Shown: positions 1-8,588, counted from the stretch's first letter. The stretch is 64,000 bases of DNA from Variovorax boronicumulans (GCF_007677875.1 NZ_VEDO01000003.1:1-64000), one strand, 5' to 3'. The notes: generated by a model not told the origin, from the letters alone. Made by a program: numbers and translations.

Positions 1-244
1 CTCCGGGCAACCTGCGGTGCTCGCGCCATGGGCTGCATTGCGCAACTCGCACCGTTCACTGCGGGAACGTAGCTCGAACAAGCGCAATGAGTCAGATGAC
101 GAAGCGCGTGGTTCCCCGCGCAGCCCATGGCACTGCGCTCCTCGGCAGGGGCACAGGGGGAAATCCCACACGGGCCGTCGCTGCACTCGGCCTGGGGTTC
201 GGGCCATCGCTTCGCTCGTCCCCTGATGCGATGGGAGATGCGCC
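1..244. other. Intergenic stretch with degenerate internal repeats
   Basis: I see no convincing gene here on either strand; short open frames exist but read as low-complexity arginine/proline sequence. The block contains a degenerate repeat: CGGGCCGTCGCTGCACTC at 171-188 and CGGGCCATCGCTTCGCTC at 200-217, 29 bp apart, plus a shorter related piece, GGCACTGCGCTC, at 129-140. This looks like a dispersed intergenic repeat rather than coding DNA. It lies downstream of the SbcD-like gene, where an SbcC/YhaN-type ATPase partner might have been expected; none begins here. Confidence 0.5.
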
Positions 245-1342
245 TCATGCCCGCTCCGCCAACACGCCCGCCAGCAAGGCCAGCGCATCCTGCGCCGTTT
301 CACTCTCGCTCTCGGCCCGCAGCTCGGCGATCACTTCGCCCAGGTAGCCATCGGCCTGCAGGCAGGCGATGTCGGCATCGGTTGGCACCAGCCGCAACGC
401 GGCCAGGTCGGCCTGCAGGTGGCGCACGCGGGCCTCGGCCTGGCCCAGGCCGGCCTGCAGCCGCTGGCGCGCCGCCAGGTCCAGCTGGCCGCGCAGGCGC
501 AGGTCGAGCACGTGCTGCGGCGTGAGTGCGGCGAGCTGGTCCAGCAGCAGGTCCAGGTCGCTGTCGACCTGAAGTGCCATGTCGATCTGCTGCCAGCGGT
601 ACTGGCCGACCGGCACGCTGCGCACCTGCGGCGCAGCGCCGGGCGCGGCGATGTCCACCAGCAATGCGTTGCCGGCCTCGTTGGCGCGGAAGCGGTCGGG
701 CTCGGGCGTGCCGGCGTACCAGGTGCGCGCGTCGATCGCCTTGGTGCCGTGCCAGTCGCCCAGCGCCAGGTAGTCGAGCCGCGCGCGCATGGCGCGGTCG
801 GGCGCGATCGGGTTCGGGGAGTCGATGCCCTCGGCCAGGATGCCTTGCACGCTGCCGTGCGCGATGCCGATGCGCAGCAGGCCGGCCGGCGTCTCGGCAC
901 CGTCGTACCAGGCCGTGAGGTCATGGTGCGTGTGGCGCTGCGTCAGCGGCGCGGGCAGGGCGGCGAAGCCCTGCGCCTCGAACAGGCGAACGCCCGGCTC
1001 CAGCAACAGGTGGGCGTTGGGCGGCACCGCGCCCAGGCGCTGCGCGCGGTGCCAGACGCTTTCGGCCAGCGCCGCGTCGTGGTTGCCGGGCAGCAGCAGC
1101 CAGGGGCCGGCAAAGCCGGCGAGCGCGTTGAACAGCCGGCGCACGGTGCGCTCGGACACGGTCTGGGCGTCGAACACGTCGCCGGCCACGAGCACGGCGT
1201 CCACCTGCTCGGCCGCGGCCAGCGCCGCCAGCCGCTCGACGGCCTGCAGCCTGGCCTCGGCCAGCATGGGCGCGTTGTCGGGGGTGAGGGTGGCGAACTG
1301 GCGGCCGATCTGCCAGTCGGCCGTGTGCAGGAAACGGCGCAT
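245..1342 (-). CDS. SbcD/Mre11-like DNA repair exonuclease (metallophosphoesterase)
   Basis: A 365-residue calcineurin-like phosphoesterase of the SbcD/Mre11/YhaO type, predicted to be a Mn-dependent DNA nuclease in double-strand-break or hairpin processing. The metallophosphoesterase motifs appear in order: HTADWQIGR near the N-terminus, VAGDVFD, LLPGNHD, IAHGS, and LALGDWHGT followed by YAGTPEPDRF, the last typical of the SbcD/YhaO group. The C-terminal third (after about residue 250) would be the cap/accessory domain. I chose the ATG at 1342, giving MRRFLHTADW; an in-frame upstream start would add 18 unconserved residues. These enzymes normally work with an SbcC/Rad50-like ATPase, but none follows within the 244 bp available to the left. 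Family assignment is firm; substrate is inferred. Confidence 0.85.
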   Translation of the reverse strand: MRRFLHTADWQIGRQFATLTPDNAPMLAEARLQAVERLAALAAAEQVDAVLVAGDVFDAQTVSERTVRRLFNALAGFAGPWLLLPGNHDAALAESVWHRAQRLGAVPPNAHLLLEPGVRLFEAQGFAALPAPLTQRHTHHDLTAWYDGAETPAGLLRIGIAHGSVQGILAEGIDSPNPIAPDRAMRARLDYLALGDWHGTKAIDARTWYAGTPEPDRFRANEAGNALLVDIAAPGAAPQVRSVPVGQYRWQQIDMALQVDSDLDLLLDQLAALTPQHVLDLRLRGQLDLAARQRLQAGLGQAEARVRHLQADLAALRLVPTDADIACLQADGYLGEVIAELRAESESETAQDALALLAGVLAERA

Positions 1343-1496
1343 GGGCGCGGATTGTGCCGCGCACGCTCCCCTGGGCCGTCCTGGGCATTCGTGCACGAAG
1401 CGTTACAAATCTAGGGGAATACACGACTACGTGGCGATCGACCGGCTGTGTCATGTTCCGTGCCGGGACGACCAGATCCACCAACGAGAGGAGACC

Positions 1497-2711
1497 ATGA
1501 AGAACGCCATGATCCGCGCCAGCGTGCGCGCCGTGTGTGCCGCCGCCGTGCTGTTGACCGGCACGGCCGGCTGGGCCCAGCAGAAAGCCGAGGAGGAACC
1601 CGGCTGGGCCAAGGGCCGGCCCAAGACCGACACCGCCATGCGCATGGCGCCGGTGCCGGCCTTCCCCATCCCCACGGCGGCCGACCAGCTGCCGACCAAG
1701 AAGTTCAAGCTGCCGCCGGGCTTCAAGGTGGAGACCTTCGCCTCCGGCCTGCTCGACGCGCGCGGCCTGCGCCAGGGCGAGAAGGGCACGATCTTCGTCA
1801 GCACGTTGTTCGTGGGCAACAAGGTCTACGCGCTGCCGGCCGACGGCAAGGGTCCGGCCAAGACCATCATCGACAAGATGCCGTTCGCCACCGGCATCGA
1901 GATCCACAACGGCGCGCTGTACGTCGCCACCAACACCAAGATCCTGCGCTACGACAACGCCGAGGCCAACCTGGACAACCTGGGCGAGCCCAAGGTGCTC
2001 TACGACAAGCTGCCCGGTGGCGGCGACCACAGCTGGAAGTACCTGCGCATCCGCGACGACAAGCTGTACTTCGCGATCGGCGCGCCCTGCAACATCTGCG
2101 ACCCGGGCGAATACGCCAAGATCTACCGCATGAACCTGGACGGCACCGGCATGGAGACCGTGGCCGCGGGCGTGCGCAACACCGTGGGCTTCGACTTCAA
2201 CCCCAAGGGCGGCCAGCTGTGGTTCACCGACAACGGCCGGGATTGGATGAGCGAGGAGATTCCCAACGACGAGCTCAACGTGGTCAGCAAGCCGGGCCAG
2301 CACTTCGGCTACCCGTTCTGCCACCAGGGCAACATCTCCGACCCCGAGTTCGGCTGGGGCAAGGACTGCCTGGGCAGCGAGTTCGCCAAGCCGGCCGCGC
2401 TGCTGGGCCCGCACGCAGGCTCGCTGGGCCTGAAGTTCTACACCGGCAAGATGTTCCCGGCCAAGTACCAGGGCGCGATGTTCATCGCGCGCCACGGCCC
2501 CTGGAACCGCACCGTGAAGTACGCCGACGTGTCGGTCGCCTGGCCCGACGGCAAGGGCGGCGCCAAGGTCGAGCCCTTCATGACGGGCTTCGTCGAGAAC
2601 AACACCTACCTGGGCAGGCCGGTGGACTTCATGGTCATGAAGGACGGCTCGCTGCTGGTCTCCGACGACCACGCAGGCGCGATCTACCGCATCACCTACG
2701 CCGGGAAATGA
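1497..2711 (+). CDS. PQQ-type sugar/sorbosone dehydrogenase, periplasmic beta-propeller
   Basis: A 404-residue exported protein of the glucose/sorbosone dehydrogenase family, soluble six-bladed beta-propellers that oxidise sugars or other polyols using PQQ. A signal peptide is visible (basic start, hydrophobic stretch around residues 12-22, cut near WAQQ). Family landmarks include FASGLLDARGLRQGEKG, the GGGDHSWKYLRI region with the likely catalytic histidine, VRNTVGFDFNP and WFTDNGRDWM, with a final DDHAGAIYRITY blade. A purine-rich RBS (GAGAGGAGACC) precedes the ATG. The stop codon overlaps the start of the diheme cytochrome gene, so the two are translationally coupled and probably form one electron-transfer unit. 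The actual substrate cannot be read from sequence; cofactor use is inferred from the family. Confidence 0.85.
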   Translation: MKNAMIRASVRAVCAAAVLLTGTAGWAQQKAEEEPGWAKGRPKTDTAMRMAPVPAFPIPTAADQLPTKKFKLPPGFKVETFASGLLDARGLRQGEKGTIFVSTLFVGNKVYALPADGKGPAKTIIDKMPFATGIEIHNGALYVATNTKILRYDNAEANLDNLGEPKVLYDKLPGGGDHSWKYLRIRDDKLYFAIGAPCNICDPGEYAKIYRMNLDGTGMETVAAGVRNTVGFDFNPKGGQLWFTDNGRDWMSEEIPNDELNVVSKPGQHFGYPFCHQGNISDPEFGWGKDCLGSEFAKPAALLGPHAGSLGLKFYTGKMFPAKYQGAMFIARHGPWNRTVKYADVSVAWPDGKGGAKVEPFMTGFVENNTYLGRPVDFMVMKDGSLLVSDDHAGAIYRITYAGK

Positions 2712-3334
2712 AGCGGCGCCTGTGGGGGCTTTTCGCCGCCGCTGTGCTGCTGCTGCCGCTGGCGGCGGCCGCGCAGCAGCCGCCTACCGGCGGCGCCGCC
2801 TACGCCCAGCGCTTCGCCAGCCTGTGCGCGGCCTGCCACGGCGCCAACGGGCGCAACGACATGGCGCTGACGCCGGCCTTGGCCGGCCAGCATTCCTTCT
2901 ACGCGATCACGCAGCTGTTCCTGTTCCGTGAAGGCCGGCGCAGCAACGAGGCCATGACGGCCGTGGCCAAGACGCTGACCGACGCCGACCTGCGCGGCTT
3001 TTCCGACTACATCGCCACCTTGCCGCCGGTGCCGGCACCGCCGCCGGCCCAGCCGGCCGACGCGACACGCATGGCCCGCGGCCAGGCGCTGGCGCAGGAG
3101 CACAAATGCTTCGCGTGCCACGGCGCCGACCTGTCCGGCGGCCAGCAGGTGCCGCGCATTGCGCAGCAGCGCGAGGACTACCTGCAGATGACGCTGCAGG
3201 AGTTCAAGTCCGGCAAGCGCCCTGGCTACACCATGGCCATGGGCGAGGCCGTGGGCCGCATTCCGGTCGAAGACCTGGACACGCTGGCCTACTTCGTGGC
3301 GCGCTTCGCGCCGCCTGCTGCGGCCCGCAAATAG
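2708..3334 (+). CDS. Diheme c-type cytochrome
   Basis: A 208-residue exported cytochrome c with two class I heme domains. After a signal peptide (MKRRLWGLFAAAVLLLPLAAAAQQ) come the heme-binding motifs CAACH around residue 40 and CFACH around residue 136, each followed by a methionine-containing segment that could give the distal ligand (NDMALTPALAGQ; GYTMAMGEAVGRIP). The fold resembles cytochrome c4. The ATG overlaps the stop of the sugar dehydrogenase (ATGA, 4 nt), which argues that this protein is the electron acceptor that reoxidises the dehydrogenase cofactor and passes electrons to the respiratory chain. That partnership is inferred from gene order. Confidence 0.9.
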   Translation: MKRRLWGLFAAAVLLLPLAAAAQQPPTGGAAYAQRFASLCAACHGANGRNDMALTPALAGQHSFYAITQLFLFREGRRSNEAMTAVAKTLTDADLRGFSDYIATLPPVPAPPPAQPADATRMARGQALAQEHKCFACHGADLSGGQQVPRIAQQREDYLQMTLQEFKSGKRPGYTMAMGEAVGRIPVEDLDTLAYFVARFAPPAAARK

Positions 3335-3335
3335 G

Positions 3336-3374
3336 GCGCCGCGCGTTCAGCACCTGACCCGGGCGGGGCTTTTT
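3336..3374 (+). terminator. Possible Rho-independent terminator after the cytochrome gene
   Basis: An imperfect stem (GCGCCGCGC at 3336-3344 against GGGCGGGGC at 3361-3369, 7 of 9 pairs) is followed by a run of five T residues at 3370-3374. It begins just after the cytochrome stop codon. The mismatches and 16-nt loop make it a moderate candidate. Confidence 0.4.
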
Positions 3375-3530
3375 CGCCGTCCGCAGCCGCATCCGATACA
3401 GTTCTGAACAAATATCGGACGCCTTCCGTCAACTTATCGCACAGATATGTGCTAGCGCGGCACAATCCCGGTGCAGGTCCGGAGCTGCCATCGCGGCACG
3501 CGCGGGAAGGCCTGGGCAACACCTTGGGAC

Positions 3531-6059
3531 ATGGCTGAGACTGTTTTTCGATTCGACCGGGCCGAGTTGCGGCTGGACACGCGCGAGCTCTGCGTGGATG
3601 GTGCCCCCGTGGCCGTGGGCGCCCGCGCCTTCGACCTGCTGCAGGCGCTGGTGACCCACCGCGACCGGCTGCTGACCAAGCACGAGCTGATGGAGATGGT
3701 CTGGCCCAAGCTGGTCGTCGAGGAGAACAACCTGCAGGTGCAGGTCAGCACGCTGCGCAAGCTGCTGGGCAGCAAGGCGATCGCCACCGTGCCGGGGCGT
3801 GGCTACCGCTTCGCGGCGCCCCTGACCGACGAGCCTGCGGTGCCGGCGGCGCCGCAGCGCGTGGTGGCGCCGCCCACCGCGCGCGGCCATGTCGGCAACC
3901 TGCGCCAGGCGCCGGCGCTGCTGGGCCGGGCGGCAGACCTCGCGGCCGTCGCTGCGCTCGTGCGCTCGCAGCGCCTGGTCAGCCTGCTGGGGGCCGGCGG
4001 TATCGGCAAGACCAGCCTGGCCCGCGCGGTGGGCTGGGAACTGGGCCATGCGTTCGCCGATGGCGTCTGGATGGTGCCGCTGGCCGATGTGGCCGAGGCC
4101 GCGGCGCTGCCGCTGGCCGTGGCGCGCGTGCTGCAGATCAACCTGCCCGGGCCCGACCCGCTGGCCGCGCTGGCAGAGCGGCTGCCACCCCAGGCGCTGC
4201 TGTTGCTGGACAACTGCGAACACCTGGCCGGTGCCGTGGCCGAACTCGTGGACCGCCTGCTGCAGGCCAGCCCCGGACTGCATGTGCTGGCCACCAGCCA
4301 GGAGCCGCTGCGCCTGGCGCGCGAGCAGCAGGTGCGGCTGCAGGCGCTGGCCGTGCCCGAGCCCGGTGCGCGGCAGGCGGCGCAGTCGCACGGTGCCGTG
4401 GCCCTGTTCCTGGCGCGGGCGCAGGCCGCGCAACCGGGGTTCATGCTCGAGGCCGGCAACGAGGGGGCCGTGGTGGAGATCTGCCGCGCGCTCGACGGGG
4501 TGCCGCTGGCGCTGGAATTCGCCGCCGCACGCGTGCCGCTGCTGGGCGTGGAAGGCGTGCGCCAGCACCTGGGCCAGCGCCTGCGCGTGCTGAGCCGCGG
4601 CGCGCGCGACGCGCCCGAACGCCACCGCACGCTGCGCGCCACGCTGGACTGGAGCCACGCGCTCTTGCGCGAGGACGAGAAGAAGGTGTTCCGCCGGCTG
4701 GGCGTGTTCGTCGGCGGCTTCGGCCTGGAGCTGGCCCAGCAGCTGGCAGCGGACGACAGCACCGACGCCTGGGATGTGCTGGAACTGCTGGGCAACCTCG
4801 TGGACAAGTCCATGGTGGTGGTGGACACCGCCAGCGCCACGCCGCGCTACCGCTTGCTGGAAACGGCACGCGCCTATGCCTGCGACCAACTCGCGCTGGC
4901 CGGCGAGCGGCCCGCGCTGCAGCTGGCCCATGCGCGCGCCATGCTGGCGATGTTCGACCGCCGCACGCGCATGGAGCGCCTGGGCCTGGAAACCGTGGAC
5001 CAGTGGATGCAGGCCTGCCAGGGTGAGGCCGACAACCTGCGCGCTGCGATCGACTGGGCCGTGGCGTCCGGCGAGCGCGCGCTGGCGCTGGATCTCGCCA
5101 ACACGGCGGCCGAGTTCATGTACGAGGCCGGCCGCTACCCCGAATGCGTGGCCTGGATGCGCCGCGCCGAGCCGCTGATCGGTGCCGACACGCCCGAGCT
5201 CGTCGTCGCGCGCTTCCAGTTCGGCCTCGCCATGGTCGGCCTGCATGGCGGCGTGGAGGGGCGCGAGCGGCTGCGCCTGCTGGATGCCGCGCTGGCCATC
5301 CTGGAGCGCCATCCACCGTCCATGGTGCTGGTCTACGCGCTGTGCATGCGCGGCTACGTGGCCGGCATCTGCGGCGACCTGGCGCTGGCGCGCGCCACGC
5401 TCGACCGCGTGCACGCGCTCACGCAGCCCGCGCCCTTCGCACCGCTGCGTGGCCTGCCGCTGTACATCGAGGGCATGGTGCGCCGCTTCGAGGGCCGGTC
5501 CCACGAGGCCCTGGCCGCCTTCACCGAGGCGCTGCCTTATGTGCGCCGCCATGGCGACGGCCGTACGCTGTTCTACCTGCAGAGCAACATGGCGGCCGTG
5601 CACCACGAGATGGGCCACCTGGACGAGGCCGTGGACCAGTACCGCCGCGCCATCGCGGCGCTCGAGGATTCTCCGCGCACGGACGCGCAGATGATGTCTT
5701 TCGCGCTGGTCTGGTACGCCCATGCGCTGACGGCGCAGGGCGCGCTGGACGAGGCGCTGGAGCAGGTGCGGCGCAGCCTGCCGTACTGCCGGCGTTCGGT
5801 CGGCCTGCGGCACTTCGCCGGCATGCTGGCGCTGCTGGCGGCGCGGCGCGGCAAGCTGCGCGAGGCGGCCTTGCTGCTGGGCTGCGACGACGCAGCGCGG
5901 CAACGGCGGGGCGAGGTGCGCACGCCGTTCGATCTGCGCACCATGAAGGCCGTGCTGGCCCTCGTCGGGGCGCAGCACGGCGAGGAGCGCGTGGTGGTGT
6001 GGCGCGTGCAGGGCGGCGCACTGGAGGAAGGCGAGACGGCGGAGCTGGTGCTGGGGTAG
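3531..6059 (+). CDS. Winged-helix / NB-ARC-like ATPase / TPR transcriptional regulator
   Basis: An 842-residue one-component regulator. Residues 1-105 form an OmpR/PhoB-type winged helix (FRFDRAELRLDTREL through TLRKLLGSKAIATVPGRGYRF). Next is a STAND/NB-ARC-like ATPase with Walker A LLGAGGIGKTSLA near residue 155 and Walker B LLLLDNCEHL near residue 225. The second half is helical and alanine-rich and fits tetratricopeptide-like repeats, the usual sensor arm of such proteins. It probably acts as an ATP-dependent switch that oligomerises on a signal. The start is the ATG giving MAETVFRFD, where the winged helix begins. It follows the dehydrogenase/cytochrome pair on the same strand after a 196-bp gap and could regulate it, but nothing in the DNA proves that. 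Confidence 0.82.
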   Translation: MAETVFRFDRAELRLDTRELCVDGAPVAVGARAFDLLQALVTHRDRLLTKHELMEMVWPKLVVEENNLQVQVSTLRKLLGSKAIATVPGRGYRFAAPLTDEPAVPAAPQRVVAPPTARGHVGNLRQAPALLGRAADLAAVAALVRSQRLVSLLGAGGIGKTSLARAVGWELGHAFADGVWMVPLADVAEAAALPLAVARVLQINLPGPDPLAALAERLPPQALLLLDNCEHLAGAVAELVDRLLQASPGLHVLATSQEPLRLAREQQVRLQALAVPEPGARQAAQSHGAVALFLARAQAAQPGFMLEAGNEGAVVEICRALDGVPLALEFAAARVPLLGVEGVRQHLGQRLRVLSRGARDAPERHRTLRATLDWSHALLREDEKKVFRRLGVFVGGFGLELAQQLAADDSTDAWDVLELLGNLVDKSMVVVDTASATPRYRLLETARAYACDQLALAGERPALQLAHARAMLAMFDRRTRMERLGLETVDQWMQACQGEADNLRAAIDWAVASGERALALDLANTAAEFMYEAGRYPECVAWMRRAEPLIGADTPELVVARFQFGLAMVGLHGGVEGRERLRLLDAALAILERHPPSMVLVYALCMRGYVAGICGDLALARATLDRVHALTQPAPFAPLRGLPLYIEGMVRRFEGRSHEALAAFTEALPYVRRHGDGRTLFYLQSNMAAVHHEMGHLDEAVDQYRRAIAALEDSPRTDAQMMSFALVWYAHALTAQGALDEALEQVRRSLPYCRRSVGLRHFAGMLALLAARRGKLREAALLLGCDDAARQRRGEVRTPFDLRTMKAVLALVGAQHGEERVVVWRVQGGALEEGETAELVLG

Positions 6060-6106
6060 CGGTCGCGGTTCGCCTTCGGCCGCAACGGTCCGCCATGGGA
6101 TGGCGG

Positions 6107-7174
6107 TCAGCCAGGTTTGCACAGGCCGAGGATCTGTTCCTGCTGCGTGCATTGCTTCGCCGGCTTCGATGGCACGGGTAGCGCTGCCTTCGCGGGGCCG
6201 GCCATGCAGGCACGGATCTCCTGCGCGGACGGAGGGTAGTAGAACCAGCCGCGGCCGAGGTTCGGCAGCGCCATCTCGACCTCGCGCCACTTCGGATGTC
6301 CTTGTTCCTGCAGCGTCGAGAAGTTCTGGCACAGCGCCCGCGTCAGGTTGCGCAGGTGCCCCTCGGTTTCCTTGAGCCGAAAGTCGTAGGTAACCAGAAA
6401 CGCCTTGACCGCCAGGCCCGCAATGTCCGTTGCCAGCAGGTTGGGGTAATTTTTGGCCAGCACGTCGGATGGGAAATAGGTCTTGAGAACCGCTGCGCTG
6501 CTCGGATGGTCGCGGTCGAACTTGAGCAATTTGATGAGCTTGCGCGATTCGGGCTTCATGTCGACGAGCAGCTTCGCGGGTTGACCGGCAACCACCGCCA
6601 CCACATCGACGGTCTTGTCCGTCACCAGCTTGATCAGCGCCTGCTCGTTGGAGGCGAAACTGGCGTTGGCTTGCGGCATGGGCTCGCCGAACATCTGGCG
6701 GTAGAGCGTGGCCGAAGTCAACGCCGTTCCACTGCCGGATTCGCCCGCGCTGATTCTGGCGTTCTTGATTTCGTGGATGTAGTTCAGTTCGGAGTCGGCC
6801 CGGACGATGAAATAGATCTCCTCGTTGTACAGGGGCATGACGACCCGCAGCGGGCGAATCATGTCGCGGGCTTCCGCGTTTCCGCCGGCGGCGATGTCGA
6901 GAAACGCCTGGTACACGTCCGATTGCACCAAGGCCAGTTTGACGCCGGCGTCGTAACGCAGGCGGCGCACATTTTCAGCCGACCCGGCCGACGGCAGGAC
7001 CTCGAGTTTGATGTCTGCCGACGGGGCAACGAACCGGGCGAGATCCTGCCCGATCTTGATGTAGGTCCCCCGCGAGGACGCCGTCACCATTTTGTATTCC
7101 GCCGCAGCAGCGAACGCAGACATGTGAAGGAGCATTCCCGTGGCGACCAGCACGCGCATCACGAAGTTTTTCAT
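6107..7174 (-). CDS. TAXI-family TRAP-type solute-binding protein
   Basis: A 355-residue periplasmic receptor of the TAXI (TRAP-associated extracytoplasmic immunogenic) family. It has a signal peptide ending near SAFAAAAEYK and the family segments ASSRGTYIKIGQDLA, GSAENVRRLRYDAGVKLALVQSD, ISAGESGSGTALTS and the VVAVVAGQPAKLL region. Such receptors hand an unknown organic acid to a fused TRAP permease; no permease gene lies nearby. The C-terminus is extended by a proline/lysine linker and ends in a C-x9-C motif (KQCTQQEQILGLCKPG) that recurs at the end of the zinc-ribbon protein encoded just upstream. That gene's TAA directly abuts this ATG, so the two form one transcription unit. Confidence 0.85.
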   Translation of the reverse strand: MKNFVMRVLVATGMLLHMSAFAAAAEYKMVTASSRGTYIKIGQDLARFVAPSADIKLEVLPSAGSAENVRRLRYDAGVKLALVQSDVYQAFLDIAAGGNAEARDMIRPLRVVMPLYNEEIYFIVRADSELNYIHEIKNARISAGESGSGTALTSATLYRQMFGEPMPQANASFASNEQALIKLVTDKTVDVVAVVAGQPAKLLVDMKPESRKLIKLLKFDRDHPSSAAVLKTYFPSDVLAKNYPNLLATDIAGLAVKAFLVTYDFRLKETEGHLRNLTRALCQNFSTLQEQGHPKWREVEMALPNLGRGWFYYPPSAQEIRACMAGPAKAALPVPSKPAKQCTQQEQILGLCKPG

Positions 7175-7945
7175 TTATCGCTTCTCCTGTGGAGTATCGA
7201 GATTGCACAGCCCCAGCGCTGCCACGGCAGCTGGGCATGGCTTGCCCGTCGATGGGTCTTGTAGGGTTTCTGCGCCGGCACCGGAATCCGGCAAAGGCAG
7301 GCTCAGCACCGCATCGGCACGGGCCGCCGCCGCAGCTTGGCGCTGCGCGGGCTGGTTCTCTCGGGCGGGGGGCGCTGGAACCGCTTGGGCCGGCGTCGCA
7401 GCGGCAGCCGGGCCGTCTACTAAATCGGAAGGGGTGGACGGCTGCGGATTGCGCGTATCGGACAAACTACTGGGCGCCGGTGCCTGGCCCTGCAAGCTGT
7501 GCTGCCGGTACCAATACGCCGAAAGAGCGCCGATCACCAGCACGAACAACAGCGCCAGTACCGTCAAGCGCGTCCGCTGCTGCGATTGGACGGCGGGGGC
7601 TGAATTTGCCGGCAGGCCGACACCATCGATCGATTGCCGGTCCAGGCGCGAATAAGGCAGCTTGGCGCCCAGGGCGGCGGCCTCGGACTGGGGCGTCAGG
7701 GGGGGTGTTGTCTCTCCGTCGATGGACGCCTGATCGAAGTTCGATGGCCGAAATTGGAAATCACCGACAGGAGGTGATGCCAAAGAAAAATCGCCGCCAC
7801 ATTTGTGGCAGTGTGTTGCGGTTCGCAGGTCTACAGCGCCGCAGCGATAACACGGCCGCAGATTTAACTGACCGTCACAACTGTTGCAATAATCTACATC
7901 TGCCGGATTGAGATGCTGGCAGAACAGGCACTGAAGACTGGACAT
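7175..7945 (-). CDS. Double zinc-ribbon, single-pass membrane protein
   Basis: A 256-residue protein with two N-terminal zinc ribbons: ligand pairs CLFC...CNSC at about residues 5-22 and CYRC...CHKC at about 30-48. A low-complexity linker follows, then one strong transmembrane helix (LTVLALLFVLVIGALSAYWY, about residues 125-145), then a long Ala/Pro-rich tail ending in GKPCPAAVAALGLC. The topology suggests cytoplasmic zinc ribbons and a periplasmic tail. I chose the ATG at 7945 because the zinc ribbon starts there; the 89 upstream in-frame codons look non-coding. Its stop abuts the TAXI gene start with no gap, and the RBS AGGAG lies inside its last codons. A role as partner or sensor for the TAXI receptor is inferred only from this coupling and the shared C-terminal Cys motif. 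Confidence 0.75.
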   Translation of the reverse strand: MSSLQCLFCQHLNPADVDYCNSCDGQLNLRPCYRCGAVDLRTATHCHKCGGDFSLASPPVGDFQFRPSNFDQASIDGETTPPLTPQSEAAALGAKLPYSRLDRQSIDGVGLPANSAPAVQSQQRTRLTVLALLFVLVIGALSAYWYRQHSLQGQAPAPSSLSDTRNPQPSTPSDLVDGPAAAATPAQAVPAPPARENQPAQRQAAAAARADAVLSLPLPDSGAGAETLQDPSTGKPCPAAVAALGLCNLDTPQEKR

Positions 7946-8460
7946 CCGCGGCTGCTCCGGTGAGGCGACATCGGCAGTGATCAAAATTGAAGAATTGTTC
8001 AATGAAACGGTGCCATTATGTTGCTGCTGGAGGCTGGATGTGTCGGTAGTTTTCACCTGCGAGGTACCGCCGGGCTTTCCTCCCAGATCTGCGGGTCGTG
8101 GCGCGGGGCATGGGGATGAAGGATCTCGCGCGTGGCTCCTGCGCCCAAGTTCCCGCTGGTGTCTGAAAGAGCCGCGCACGCTGGGCTCTGCTGCTGGGCG
8201 CTGCTGCTGCACGGGGTGAGGCGCTATAAGAATGCCGGCATGCCCAGCATCCGGATGAACTGAACTTCACGCTTGGCGCTTTGAAGTCAAATGCAAAACC
8301 CCATCGAGCAAATGAGATTGTGGTCTTCGATGCGCTGGGCCACGAATGTTGGGGCGGCCGGCCACTGAGGATTGGCTGATTGGGAGAGCGTGGACTGCGC
8401 TATGTGCATTGAGTGGCTGCACTGGGCCCGAAGCGGCCGCTGGCCGAATTCATCTGGGGC
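7946..8460. other. Non-coding stretch upstream of the zinc-ribbon/TAXI operon
   Basis: I see no credible gene in these 515 bp. Open frames running through 7975-8270 on both strands have no family resemblance and no good RBS. The stretch must hold the promoter of the zinc-ribbon/TAXI unit, but no clear -35/-10 pair was found. Base composition starts to become more AT-rich near 8460, marking the edge of the accessory island. Confidence 0.5.
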
Positions 8461-8588
8461 TTATTTTGTCGCCTGGGAAATAATGAAGAAAAGTGCGGCC
8501 CAGTTAATTCCCAACCCTGCAATATAGTGTTGCTTTGCTAGCCTTTCGAAGAGTTCTCCACAGAATTGCTGAGATTAATTTTACGCAT
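8461..8588 (-). pseudogene. Possible remnant of a small C-terminally anchored membrane protein
   Basis: Reading the minus strand from an ATG at 8588 gives MRKINLSNSVENSSKG and a stop. One frame over, starting at the same place (around 8540), the sequence continues as LAKQHYIAGLGINWAALFF, then IISQATK and a TAA at 8461. Joining the two with a single-base correction gives about 42 residues with one C-terminal membrane helix. The join is smooth, but the piece is short and has no clear RBS, so chance is possible. It sits in a cluster containing clearer broken genes. Confidence 0.3.

Noticed and set aside
921-2672. 583-codon minus-strand open frame opposite the sugar dehydrogenase
   Set aside because: It is a high-GC mirror frame of a clearly recognised gene and reads as Val/Gly/Arg-rich filler.
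3429-6332. 967-codon minus-strand open frame opposite the winged-helix/ATPase regulator
   Set aside because: Mirror frame of a well-supported gene; Gln/Arg/His-rich with no domain.
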